This document shows positions 1 through 8,660 of a stretch of DNA of 64,000 bases, piece after piece; position 1 is the first letter of the stretch, and the number at the start of each line of letters is the position of its first letter. The stretch spans positions 22,567-86,566 of the forward strand of contig JACRBJ010000004.1 of assembly GCA_016234555.1 (NCBI GenBank), in the 5' to 3' direction. The DNA is from Chloroflexota bacterium. Its GTDB lineage: Bacteria > Chloroflexota > Anaerolineae > Anaerolineales > Villigracilaceae. The position numbers were made by a program, and so were the translations under genes. A model generated the notes under the pieces. It searched no databases and was not told the DNA's origin. It saw nothing but the letters and a program-made list of their open reading frames with translations.

Positions 1-1
1 G

Positions 2-3000
2 TTTGACGACAAGACTCTTGCCATTTTCAGCTTTGACCCGTTTATCCAGCAATTCGGGGAGGAATTTTACAACGCCGCCGCAAAACAAAGGGAACTTCAG
101 GGGACCATCGAGATTCAGTTGCTGCATGAAACCATCGCCCAACTGGGCAGTATTAACACCCACACCGAACGGACAGCCATCGCTGTTGAACAAACCGCTG
201 CCGCCGCCGATGAAATCAGCGACCTGACGGAAAGACTCTTGTTGGGTCAGGCAAAGATGACCGAGCTAAGCGCGGCAATGGAGCAGGTCGCCACAAAAGG
301 CTTTGAACAGGTTTTTGTCCTGCTCGAAAAAATGCTCATGGCATTGAGCAAATCTGGTTTCGGAATCACCATCAACGATGTCAACAACGGCAACGTCATT
401 ATCGGGGACAGCAATCGGTTGGAAAACAACGTCAACAGGAACACGCTCGAAGAATTGCAAGTGGAGATCAACCGCTTGCGCCAGAACGTCATCAGCCAGG
501 AACCCAGCCCGGAGACCCTGCAGGTGATCGAGAAACGCTACCGCCAGCACATCATCACCTGGTTCGAGCACCTGACCTTTCAGGGCATGATGCGCACCGC
601 ACAGGCAATCTCCCTGCCTTTGGAGGATGTGTACGTGGAATTAAGGGCGGTGGGCGAAGTGCCAGAAGCCGCAGATACTTTCAGCGTGGAAGAACGGCGC
701 TTGTTGCTTGAAGTCAAGGATGAGGACGAAGGCGCAAAACAGGAACTCCTGCGCCACATGGACACGCTGCGGCGTGAACGCTGGAGCCGCACCACAACCG
801 TCGAGCGGAAATCCATTTCGGAAACGCTATTCAAGCAAGACCAGCGTGCTTTTGTAATTCTGGGAGACCCAGGCAGTGGAAAAAGCACCCTGCTGCATTT
901 TCTTGCGCTGGTGTACGCACGCGGAGCCGAGGCGATTCAACAGAAATTGAAAGCGCCCATGCAGGAAGTGAACCGCCTGCCCATCTTCGTGCCGCTTGCC
1001 GCATTTGACGATATGCTCAGAACACACCCTGGCTTGACCCTGCTGGAATTCCTGCCTATTTATTTTGACCGCCGCAGGTTGATTCCCGGGCTTGCGCCGC
1101 TCTTCCAGCGCGCACTTGAAAGCGGGAATGCGCTGGTTTTGTTTGACGGGCTTGACGAAGTGCTGGACGCCACCACCCGGCGCTACGTGGCAAACCAGGT
1201 GACCGCCATGATGAACGAGTACGCGCCGCGCGGCGTGCGTTTTGCAATGACTAGTCGTTTTGTTGGTTATCGCGAAGCGCCCATCAGCGGGGACGTGCCG
1301 CACCTAAGCGTGCTGGACTTCGGCACGGAAGAGATCAAGACCTTCGTGCATCAATGGTCGCACACCTATGAGACCTGGGTGCAGGGCGGAAAAGAAAGCT
1401 TGGAATCCACCCGTGCCGCACATCAACTGGAAAAAGACCTGCTGGAAGATGTGAACAGCATTTCAAGCGTGCGCCGACTGGCTGCCAACCCGTTGATGCT
1501 GACCATGCTGGCTTTGCTGCGCAGGCAGGTTGGGAAACTGCCCCATCGCCGCATCGAGCTGTACAAGCGTTACATGGACACGATGATAGATAACTGGGTG
1601 GAAGCGCGCACGGCTGGCGAACGGGAACATGCCATCAAGATCAGCGACCCGCACCAGGCAGAGAGCTTGCTCATCCCGCTGGCATACTGGCTGCAAAGCT
1701 CACAACCGAGCGGAACGGCATCGAAAGCCGTGATCCAAAACGCGCTGACTGACATCTGCCTACGTGAAGAAGGTTTTGACTCCGACAGCGTGCCTCGACT
1801 AAAACGCAAGGAAGCCGAAGAGCATGCCCGCAAGTTTTTGTTGGAAATGCGTAATATGAGCGGGCTGATCGTGGAACGCGGCAACGATGCCTTTGGCTTC
1901 TTGCACCTGACTTTTCAGGAATATTTTGCAGGGCGCGCGCTGGCGCAAATGAAAGCGGAAGACCGTTGGGACGCAATATCGCCCCACCTGCACGACCCGC
2001 GCTGGCGCGAGCCGATTTTGCTGTGCGCAGGACAGCTTGGCATTGTGGAAAAAAGGCGCGCCGATGTCAGCGATTTTGTGCGGAATATTTTCCAACATGA
2101 AGACTCGACAGAAAAAGACCTGCACCGTAACCTGTTGCTGGTTTTATCCATTGCCGGGGATGATGTGAACCTTGAGCCCGCCCTGATCCATGAACTTGCG
2201 AATCAGGCTGTAGAATGTTTGCCTACCAAAGTGTATACCTTTGCAAATGAACTCATCAATAAATTGGGGCAACTGGTTGCGAATGACACCGCGAAAGCGG
2301 AAATTTGCTTTTCAAAAATTTGGGATGAGCAGGATAGCCAACTGCACACTGCCGCGATCAAAGCTTTGGAAACCCATCTGGGAAATGCAGCCATTCGCGA
2401 GCAAATCCTCATATGCCTCGACGATGAGAATTGGCAGGTGCGTATCTCTGCAGTCAGCGCGCTTGCAACCCTCATCGCTCCCGACCAGGTAGTCCGCGAC
2501 AAAATCCTCAAATGCCTCGATGATGATGAGAATTGGCAGGTGCGTACCTCTGCAGTCAGCGCGCTCTTGCCACTCATCACCTCCGACCAGGAAGTTCACG
2601 ATCAAATCCTTAAATGCTTTGACGATGAAAACGAGTATATGCGCAGGTCCGTAGTAAACACGCTCGAACCCCTTGTTGCCTCCGACCAGGTAGTCCGCGA
2701 GCAAATCCTCAAATGTCTCGACGATCCAAATGAATTAGTACGCAATGCCGCAGTCAGCGCACTCACAACCCTCGTCGCCTCCGATCAAGAAATCCGCGAC
2801 CAAATCCTCAAACGCCTTGAAGATCCAGGTTCAGATGTGTATAGTGCCGCAGTCAACGCGCTCATAACCCTCGTTGCCTCCGATCAAGAAATCCGCGACC
2901 AAATCCTCAAACGCCTCGACGACCAAAATGAATGGGTACGCAGATCCGTAGTCAGTGCGCTTGCGCCCCTCGTCGCCTCCGACACAGAAGTCCGCGACCA

Positions 3001-5092
3001 AATCCTCAAATGCCTCGACGACCAAAATGAATGGGTGCGCAGATCCGTAGTCAGTGCGCTTGCGCCCCTCGTCGCCTCCGACACAGAAGTCCGCGACCAA
3101 ATCCTTAAACGCCTCGACGACCAAAATGAATGGGTGCGTAGTGCTGCAGTCAGCGCGCTCGCGGCCCTTGTCGCCTCTGATAAGGTAGTTCTTGATAGAC
3201 TTGAAATTCAAGCGACAGAAGGAGATTGGCAGATCAGAAAATCAACAGTGGAGGCATTGGCTCAATCCTTACATCATCCGCGACTCGTTGCGCCTATTAC
3301 CGAAATACTTGACAACTCCCTAAATATATTGTTAGTTGAAAAGGAAAACCCCTTTATAAGAGAAGCCATCCCTGCGCTGAAACATCTTATTGCCTCCGAT
3401 CAGGAAGTCCGCGCTCAAATCCTCAAATGCCTCAACAATCCAGATTCAGGTGTTCGCAGTGCCGCAGTCAGCGCACTCGCATCCCTCGTCGCCTCCGACA
3501 CAGAAGTCCGCGACCAAATCCTCAAATGCCTCGACGATGAAAGCGAGTACGTGCGCCGTTCGGTATCCAGCGCGCTCGCGCCCCTTGCCGCCTCCGATCA
3601 AGAAGTCCGCGCTCAAATCCTCAAACGCCTTGATGATCCAGATTCAGATGTTCGTAGTGCCGCAGTCAGCGCGCTCGCGCCCCTTGCCGCCTCCGATCAA
3701 GAAGTCCGCGCCCAAATCCTCAAACGCCTTGATGATCCAGATTCAGATGTTCGTAGTGCCGCAGTCAGTGCGTTTGCGCCCCTTGCCGCCTCCGATCAAG
3801 AAGTCCGCGCTCAAATCCTCAAATGCCTTGATGATCCAGATTCAGATGTTCGTAGTGCCGCAGTCAGCGCACTACTTTCTCTTGGTGTCACCGAACAAGA
3901 ACTGGAGAGACTGATGGAAGGAAATTGGCGAATCAGTGCAGCATGGCTGGAGTTCCTAGCCAACATATATTATTTGCAATTGAAAGTGCCTGCCACCAAA
4001 TTACCGGAAGCATCATCTGATATCCTCCGTTTCCTCAAACAGCTTAATGATGAAAATGAGGATGTACAAAGGTTTTTGTTTGGTTTTCTCGCTAGTCTCG
4101 CCACCTCCGATCAAGAAGTCCGCGCTCAAATCCTCAAACGCCTCGACAAAGAAAATTGGGATGTGCGCAGTTCCGCAGTCAACGCTCTCGCAACCTTCAT
4201 CGCTCCCGGTCAGGAAGTTCATGATCAACCCTTCAAACGACTCGATAGTAAAATTGCAAACTTACGTCTTTTTGTATTCAGTACGCTCGCTTCCCTCGCT
4301 GCCACGGATGCGGAAGTCCGCGAGCAAACCCTCAAACACCTCGACAATGAAAACGAAAACGTGCGCAGTTCCGCAGTCAGTGCGCTCGCGCCCCTCGCCA
4401 CCTCCGACAAGGAAGTCCGCGACCAAATCCTCAAACATCTCGTTGATCAAAACGGCAGTGTAAGGAGAATTGCGTTTGAAACCTTGTATTCATCTGCATC
4501 GGAATATAAAACTATCACTTTGGATGAGATAAGAGATTTTTTATTATCTGAATTCTCTGATGTAAGCCTTATTGGAATTAGTGAAGTAAACAGAAATAGA
4601 AACCAGGAAATGAGAAAACACCTTGCCGGTCATTTGACAAAGGAGTATTTATTACCCTTATTGAAAAACCCCAGTTGGAAAATCCGCTTGGAAGCGACCT
4701 TGCTTTTGCTGAACAGATACCCCCATCCCCACCAGGAGATCATTGACCGAATCCTGAAATGTATGGATGACAAACGCGGATTGGAAAGTTTTCCCGCTCG
4801 CCTGTCTGCCGCCTCATACCTGATCAACAGGGATGCATACAGCGCTCATGCAATTCAAGTCTGCCTCGATGCGTTAAAATATGGCACGGGCAAGTGGGAT
4901 TACCTGCCAGAGAGTGGTGAGATTCGTAAGCAAGCCGCGCTCATCCTCGGTACGTTGGAGCCAGTCCGTTACGACCAAAGGGTCTACGATCAACTGTATA
5001 AATCCATGACATCAGATGAAGATGCTAAAGTACGCGATACAGCCTATGGCACACTGGTCAAATTGGCGCGGGCGAAGGAGTTTAAGCAATGA
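2..5092 (+). CDS. NACHT-domain NTPase with C-terminal HEAT repeats (5' truncated by window edge)
   Basis: The frame is open to base 2, so the true start lies upstream; the first in-frame start-like codon inside the window is TTG 119. A Walker A motif GDPGSGKST is encoded at 863-889 and a NACHT-style Walker B, LVLFDGLDE, at 1133-1159, followed by a helical region with FLHLTFQEYFAG (about 1898-1933) typical of NACHT/STAND NTPases. From about 2386 to 4480 the protein is a long HEAT-repeat solenoid with a 33-residue period, interrupted near 3190-3390 and 3880-4080. Family knowledge: bacterial NACHT/STAND proteins use the repeat region as a sensor and oligomerise on ATP binding; several are antiphage or conflict proteins. 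No effector domain can be recognised in the visible N-terminus (about 200 residues before the NTPase), but the extreme N-terminus is missing. Defence is inference; signalling or regulation is equally possible. Confidence 0.9.
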   Translation, partial: FDDKTLAIFSFDPFIQQFGEEFYNAAAKQRELQGTIEIQLLHETIAQLGSINTHTERTAIAVEQTAAAADEISDLTERLLLGQAKMTELSAAMEQVATKGFEQVFVLLEKMLMALSKSGFGITINDVNNGNVIIGDSNRLENNVNRNTLEELQVEINRLRQNVISQEPSPETLQVIEKRYRQHIITWFEHLTFQGMMRTAQAISLPLEDVYVELRAVGEVPEAADTFSVEERRLLLEVKDEDEGAKQELLRHMDTLRRERWSRTTTVERKSISETLFKQDQRAFVILGDPGSGKSTLLHFLALVYARGAEAIQQKLKAPMQEVNRLPIFVPLAAFDDMLRTHPGLTLLEFLPIYFDRRRLIPGLAPLFQRALESGNALVLFDGLDEVLDATTRRYVANQVTAMMNEYAPRGVRFAMTSRFVGYREAPISGDVPHLSVLDFGTEEIKTFVHQWSHTYETWVQGGKESLESTRAAHQLEKDLLEDVNSISSVRRLAANPLMLTMLALLRRQVGKLPHRRIELYKRYMDTMIDNWVEARTAGEREHAIKISDPHQAESLLIPLAYWLQSSQPSGTASKAVIQNALTDICLREEGFDSDSVPRLKRKEAEEHARKFLLEMRNMSGLIVERGNDAFGFLHLTFQEYFAGRALAQMKAEDRWDAISPHLHDPRWREPILLCAGQLGIVEKRRADVSDFVRNIFQHEDSTEKDLHRNLLLVLSIAGDDVNLEPALIHELANQAVECLPTKVYTFANELINKLGQLVANDTAKAEICFSKIWDEQDSQLHTAAIKALETHLGNAAIREQILICLDDENWQVRISAVSALATLIAPDQVVRDKILKCLDDDENWQVRTSAVSALLPLITSDQEVHDQILKCFDDENEYMRRSVVNTLEPLVASDQVVREQILKCLDDPNELVRNAAVSALTTLVASDQEIRDQILKRLEDPGSDVYSAAVNALITLVASDQEIRDQILKRLDDQNEWVRRSVVSALAPLVASDTEVRDQILKCLDDQNEWVRRSVVSALAPLVASDTEVRDQILKRLDDQNEWVRSAAVSALAALVASDKVVLDRLEIQATEGDWQIRKSTVEALAQSLHHPRLVAPITEILDNSLNILLVEKENPFIREAIPALKHLIASDQEVRAQILKCLNNPDSGVRSAAVSALASLVASDTEVRDQILKCLDDESEYVRRSVSSALAPLAASDQEVRAQILKRLDDPDSDVRSAAVSALAPLAASDQEVRAQILKRLDDPDSDVRSAAVSAFAPLAASDQEVRAQILKCLDDPDSDVRSAAVSALLSLGVTEQELERLMEGNWRISAAWLEFLANIYYLQLKVPATKLPEASSDILRFLKQLNDENEDVQRFLFGFLASLATSDQEVRAQILKRLDKENWDVRSSAVNALATFIAPGQEVHDQPFKRLDSKIANLRLFVFSTLASLAATDAEVREQTLKHLDNENENVRSSAVSALAPLATSDKEVRDQILKHLVDQNGSVRRIAFETLYSSASEYKTITLDEIRDFLLSEFSDVSLIGISEVNRNRNQEMRKHLAGHLTKEYLLPLLKNPSWKIRLEATLLLLNRYPHPHQEIIDRILKCMDDKRGLESFPARLSAASYLINRDAYSAHAIQVCLDALKYGTGKWDYLPESGEIRKQAALILGTLEPVRYDQRVYDQLYKSMTSDEDAKVRDTAYGTLVKLARAKEFKQ
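2386..4480 (+). repeat. Tandem 99-bp HEAT-coding repeats, partly near-identical
   Basis: In-frame tandem units of 99 bp (33 residues) with the core VRxxAVSALAPLVASD followed by EVRDQILKxLDD. Units starting near 2935 and 3034 are almost identical in DNA, and a second near-identical set spans about 3590-3880. Other units are diverged. DNA-level identity, not only protein similarity, points to recent duplication or conversion inside the gene. Confidence 0.85.
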
Positions 5093-5131
5093 AAAAAGAC
5101 TTCCGAAGCGCTTGCGCGAGACTTCGGAAGT
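5092..5131 (-). terminator. Intrinsic terminator of the NBR1-Ig gene
   Basis: The 10-bp arms 5099-5108 (acttccgaag) and 5122-5131 (cttcggaagt) form a stem. Read on the minus strand the stem is followed by a T run (complement of 5092-5097). It starts at the stop codon of the NACHT gene, so it may also help end that transcript. Confidence 0.7.
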
Positions 5132-5137
5132 TTGGTA

Positions 5138-5968
5138 TTACGGTGTTGTCGGTGTTGGAGTTTCCGTCGGCGTGGGGGCGTCTGTGGGAACCTCGATAGT
5201 GGGTGTTGGGGTGTATGTGGCTGTAACCACAATGACAACCGGCGTCACGGTAGGTGTATAGGTCCTGGTTGGCGTATTGCTGATTGTACCGGTAGGTGTC
5301 GGGGTGACTGAGCCGGTGGCGGTGGCGCTGTTCTTGATTACCACGGTCAACTCATCTCCAAATTGTTGTCCCTTGTCGTTGGTCAGCTTCCACCTGCCGG
5401 TGATCGTCCCAGCGGCGGAGGAGGAAGTGAGCACGACCGAAATATCCACAGATTCACCCGGGTTCACCGCTTTGTTGATCGGGGTCGACTTTCCGCCGAG
5501 GCTGTCACCGGAGACGAAGGTGAGTTGGTAGGTTGCTGTCCAGGCGCAGGTGCCGGTGTTGGAAACCTTCCAGGTCTTGGTGAAGGATTGCCCGGCGGCG
5601 ACAACAGTCCCATCGGGGATGGTCACATCGCTGACGTAAACGGCGTTGTCACAGACGGAGACAGATCCCGCTGTCGGCTTGAGGGTCGGCAGTTGAAGCG
5701 GGGTCTGCTGGGCGGTTGGGCTGAGGAGCGGCGGCAGGGTGGGACTCGGCAGGCTTGTCGCGGGAGTCGGTGTCGCCACGAAGGTCCCAGATTGAAGGGT
5801 TTGTTGGGCGGCAACCGTCGCGGCGGCATTGGTGTAGATCGCCTCCACTTCGACGACGGGGTCTTCCGCCTTGCCTCCGCTAAAGGAAAGCATGAGCAGC
5901 GTAAATCCGCCGAAGACGAGGACCGCAACGCCTGCCCACATCAAAATTGTTCTTGTTTTCGTATCCAT
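5138..5968 (-). CDS. Membrane-anchored NBR1-Ig-like domain protein
   Basis: 276 residues. One N-terminal transmembrane helix (about residues 9-28) is followed by a Thr/Pro-rich linker, an Ig-like beta domain of the NBR1 type (about 105-215, with the characteristic TKTWKVSNTGTCAW stretch and GxxGxW ending), and a low-complexity tail of TPTPT-type repeats. Such domains with Thr/Pro stalks are abundant in Anaerolineae surface proteins; their ligand is unknown. On the minus strand AAGGAG (5981-5986) precedes the ATG and a TATAAT lies at 6000-6005. It is divergent from rlmN. The topology implies an extracytoplasmic binding or cell-wall role; no catalytic motif is seen. Confidence 0.8.
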   Translation of the reverse strand: MDTKTRTILMWAGVAVLVFGGFTLLMLSFSGGKAEDPVVEVEAIYTNAAATVAAQQTLQSGTFVATPTPATSLPSPTLPPLLSPTAQQTPLQLPTLKPTAGSVSVCDNAVYVSDVTIPDGTVVAAGQSFTKTWKVSNTGTCAWTATYQLTFVSGDSLGGKSTPINKAVNPGESVDISVVLTSSSAAGTITGRWKLTNDKGQQFGDELTVVIKNSATATGSVTPTPTGTISNTPTRTYTPTVTPVVIVVTATYTPTPTIEVPTDAPTPTETPTPTTP

Positions 5969-6080
5969 TCTTTGTATTTTCTCCTTGTACAGGGCGGGAA
6001 TTATAGTGGAAAGGGAATATCATGCAGGAATCGATTCGCCTACGAATACCCTACCCTGCGTAAATTTATACCATGACTCG

Positions 6081-6110
6081 CCAATTTGCTGAATCGCTGA
6101 TTCGCTGAAT
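6081..6110. repeat. Short direct/inverted repeat of GCTGAATCGCTGATTCGCTG type
   Basis: The string reads as repeated ttcgctgaatc/ gctgattcgctg units between the divergent NBR1-Ig gene and rlmN. It has the look of a dispersed intergenic repeat; no coding or obvious terminator function. Confidence 0.5.
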
Positions 6111-6119
6111 CCTTTGGAG

Positions 6120-6125
6120 TAAAAT
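6120..6125 (+). promoter_or_regulatory. Putative -10 box (TAAAAT) giving a leaderless rlmN mRNA
   Basis: TAAAAT lies 6 nt before the ATG at 6132, which would place the transcription start at or next to the start codon. A weak GGAG at 6116-6119 is 12 nt from the ATG, a poor Shine-Dalgarno distance. The same layout is seen upstream of glgA, glnE and the kinase gene at 25306. Confidence 0.4.
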
Positions 6126-6131
6126 CAACTC

Positions 6132-7220
6132 ATGCTTATTTATGACCTCGACCTCCCCGCACTTGCCGAACTGCTAAAATCCTGGGACGAGCCTGCCTAC
6201 CGCGCAAAGCAAATCTGGCAGGGACTTTACCAGCATCTTTACAACTCACCCGACCAGTTCACAAACCTGTCCAAACCCCTGCGCGAGCGAATGACGGCGG
6301 AATTCAACTTCTCTCCTTTCAAAATCAAAACCTATCTCGACTCGTCGGACGGCTTCACGCGCAAAACGCTGTTTGAACTTCCCGATGGGAATTTGATCGA
6401 AGCCGTGCTGATGCGCTATGGCGATCCCGCTGACGACCCACAAATGTCGACCTCTGAAACGAACCGACGCGGCGCGAAGAATCGCCGCACGCTTTGCATT
6501 TCCACGCAGGCGGGCTGCGCCATGGGATGCGTCTTCTGCGCGACAGGTCAAATGGGCTTCAAGCGGAATCTGTCCAGCGGCGAGATCGTGGCGCAGGTCA
6601 TGTACTACGCCCAAATGCTCAAGGCGGCGGATGAAGTTGTCAGCAATGTGGTGTTCATGGGCATGGGAGAACCCTTCCACAACTACGAGAACGTCATGGC
6701 TGCCATTGATCGACTCAACGACCCCGATGGATTCAAATTCGGCGCGCGGCGTTTTACCATCTCGACGGTTGGTCTTGTCCCCCAGATTCGGCGCTTCGCC
6801 GACGAAGGACGTCAGGTGAACCTTGCCATCTCTCTCCATGCCGCAACCGATGTGGAACGCCTCGCCATCATGCCGGTCAACAAAAAATACAACATCGAGG
6901 AAGTCATCGAGGCCTGCAAGTATTACGTCGAAAAGACCCATCGCCGCGTGACCTTCGAGTGGGCGCTCATCAACGGAGTTAACGACTCACCCGAAGTGGC
7001 TCGGCAACTTGCGGCGCGGCTCAAAGGGATGCTTTGCCACGTCAACGCAATCCCCCTCAACCCCACCAACGGCTACAGCGGCGCAGCAACCGACCGTCAG
7101 CGGGCGGCAATTTTCAAGGAGATGTTGGAGCAGGCTGGGGTCGGGTGCACGATCCGCATGAGGCGCGGAGTGGACATCCAGGCGGGATGCGGTCAACTGG
7201 CTGGGAGTTTGCTCTTGTGA
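6132..7220 (+). CDS. rlmN: Dual-specificity 23S rRNA A2503 / tRNA A37 C2-methyltransferase RlmN
   Basis: 362 residues, normal family length. Radical SAM cluster motif C129-x3-C133-x2-C136 (QAGCAMGCVFC), the preceding catalytic Cys in TLCIST, and the second catalytic Cys near the C-terminus in QAGCGQLAG are all present. The family inserts a methyl group at C2 of A2503 of 23S rRNA, and in many bacteria A37 of some tRNAs, through a methyl-cysteine intermediate. GEP and GFKRN motifs of the RlmN/Cfr family are visible; the size and motifs favour RlmN over Cfr. It stands alone between a divergent gene and the sigma factor gene. Confidence 0.95.
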   Translation: MLIYDLDLPALAELLKSWDEPAYRAKQIWQGLYQHLYNSPDQFTNLSKPLRERMTAEFNFSPFKIKTYLDSSDGFTRKTLFELPDGNLIEAVLMRYGDPADDPQMSTSETNRRGAKNRRTLCISTQAGCAMGCVFCATGQMGFKRNLSSGEIVAQVMYYAQMLKAADEVVSNVVFMGMGEPFHNYENVMAAIDRLNDPDGFKFGARRFTISTVGLVPQIRRFADEGRQVNLAISLHAATDVERLAIMPVNKKYNIEEVIEACKYYVEKTHRRVTFEWALINGVNDSPEVARQLAARLKGMLCHVNAIPLNPTNGYSGAATDRQRAAIFKEMLEQAGVGCTIRMRRGVDIQAGCGQLAGSLLL

Positions 7221-7279
7221 TTTTGACGGCAAGTTGCCGGACTCCAGAATAATAAACTGGCTACGCGCAAATCAAGCAA

Positions 7280-7882
7280 ATGAAGATTTTTGTCTCCACG
7301 GGCGTTAATACTACAAAAGGAATGGGCACAGCCGAAACGTCACAGGTGATCGAGAAATGTCTTGCCGGGGATGAGCAGGCAATTGAACGGTTTGTGTCCG
7401 CGCACAAAACGGACGTGTTCAGGCTGGCTCTGTCCATCGTGCAGGATGTCACCACAGCCAACGAAATCGCCCAGGAGACGTTCATCGCCGCGCTTAAGTC
7501 GCTGCGCACCTATCGGGAGAAATCCTCGCTCAAGGCATGGCTCTACACCATCGCGCTCAACACCAGCCGCAGTCATTTGCGAAGGCAAAGGGCGCTCGAC
7601 AAACTACGGACGACATTGACCTCGATCCTGCGCGCGGATTCGCAGAGACAGTCCACGCCTGAGGATGCGATCATCCAAAGTGAGAAGGAAAAAGCCATCT
7701 GGAAGGCGCTCAACGGACTGGACGAAAAACATCGCACGGTGATGGTGTTGAGATATTTTCAAGAACTGACTGTGGCGGAGATCGCCGAAATCCTGTCCAT
7801 CAGCGAAGGGACGATCCACTCCCGCCTGCACACCGCCCGCGACAGGCTGCGAAACGCGCTGATGTCGCTTCATGGAGAATAG
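7280..7882 (+). CDS. ECF-type RNA polymerase sigma factor
   Basis: About 200 residues with sigma-70 region 2 (from GDEQAIERFV through EIAQETFIAALKSL, containing the core-binding and -10 recognition helices) and region 4 (GLDEKHRTVMVLRYFQELTV, then a helix-turn-helix ending GTIHSRLHTARDRLR). No region 1 or 3, so ECF group. It is followed after 6 bp by a zinc-finger anti-sigma factor, the classic ECF pair. The start is uncertain: ATG 7280 has no clear ribosome site; ATG 7322 would trim 14 residues and abuts an AAAAGGA. Confidence 0.88.
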   Translation: MKIFVSTGVNTTKGMGTAETSQVIEKCLAGDEQAIERFVSAHKTDVFRLALSIVQDVTTANEIAQETFIAALKSLRTYREKSSLKAWLYTIALNTSRSHLRRQRALDKLRTTLTSILRADSQRQSTPEDAIIQSEKEKAIWKALNGLDEKHRTVMVLRYFQELTVAEIAEILSISEGTIHSRLHTARDRLRNALMSLHGE

Positions 7883-7888
7883 AACGAG

Positions 7889-8527
7889 ATGCAAATTTCA
7901 CATGCGGAAGCCCACACGTTAATTCAACAATCCTTCGACGATTCGCTGCCGCGGGAAGAGGAAAACGCGCTGACCGTTCACCTGCAAACCTGTCCCGAAT
8001 GCAGTTCCTACCGGGACGAACTCAGGGATGTGGAATACACCCTGCGCTCCACGATGAACAAGCATTGGGGACTTACTCCCGTCCTAAGCATGGACGTCGT
8101 CACCGGGAAGGTCAACTCACACGGCAGGCTGGGACTACAACTGGCGACGATCAGCCTGACAGTCATGCTGGTCGTGGTCAGCGCGTGGCGGTTGATAAAC
8201 TCAAACATCACCCCGGCAAACTTAACGCCGCCACAAGTATCGCCCATCCCAACCCCTTCGACGCAAATGACCAGCACCCGCGCCCTTGCCTCGAACTGTG
8301 AGGAGATCGCGTACACTGTACGGGAGGGAGATACGCTGGCAGGCATCGCCGCCATGTTTTCCACCTCCGTCGAAACCATTGCGGATTGGAACAACCTTCA
8401 GTCTGACCTGCTCAAAGCCGGCAGTGAAATCACAGTTCCCGTTTGTTTCACTCCATCGGCTACCGCCCATCCCGCAACTTTTACGGTGACATTCTCCCCT
8501 GCCCCACTCACAGCGTCGTCACCTTGA
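7889..8527 (+). CDS. Anti-sigma factor: zf-HC2 domain, one TM helix, extracytoplasmic LysM domain
   Basis: 212 residues. The N-terminal zf-HC2 (ZAS) motif, H-x3-C-x2-C in VHLQTCPECSSY, binds the partner sigma factor in this family. A single TM helix follows (about residues 77-98), then a Pro/Thr linker and a LysM module (about 136-182, TVREGDTLAGIAAMF to GSEITVPV), which binds peptidoglycan-type glycans. The geometry puts LysM outside and the zinc finger inside. I infer a cell-wall-sensing anti-sigma factor for the gene directly upstream. Confidence 0.85.
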   Translation: MQISHAEAHTLIQQSFDDSLPREEENALTVHLQTCPECSSYRDELRDVEYTLRSTMNKHWGLTPVLSMDVVTGKVNSHGRLGLQLATISLTVMLVVVSAWRLINSNITPANLTPPQVSPIPTPSTQMTSTRALASNCEEIAYTVREGDTLAGIAAMFSTSVETIADWNNLQSDLLKAGSEITVPVCFTPSATAHPATFTVTFSPAPLTASSP

Positions 8528-8570
8528 AATCAAATTGTCATAGTGCCTACGCGCAAGGTTGAAATTATCC

Positions 8571-8579
8571 TGTTATAAT
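8571..8579 (+). promoter_or_regulatory. Extended -10 promoter (TGnTATAAT)
   Basis: TGTTATAAT matches the extended -10 consensus exactly, 82 bp upstream of the ATG at 8661. No -35 hexamer is seen at the normal distance. The implied leader is about 75 nt and contains AGGTGA before the ATG. Confidence 0.5.
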
Positions 8580-8660
8580 CGCGCTCATATCGCACTAAAC
8601 ATTTGAGCATATCATTACGTTTTGTGTAATACTTCATTTCCACGTATCAGGTGAACCCAA

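Noticed and set aside
2386-4480. Regular repeats that could resemble a CRISPR-like or satellite array
   Set aside because: The 99-bp units are in frame and encode HEAT helices in one long open gene; there are no short repeats with unique spacers.
8559-8564. TTGAAA as -35 for the 8571 promoter
   Set aside because: It is only 9 bp from the TATAAT; the TGn extension makes a -35 unnecessary.
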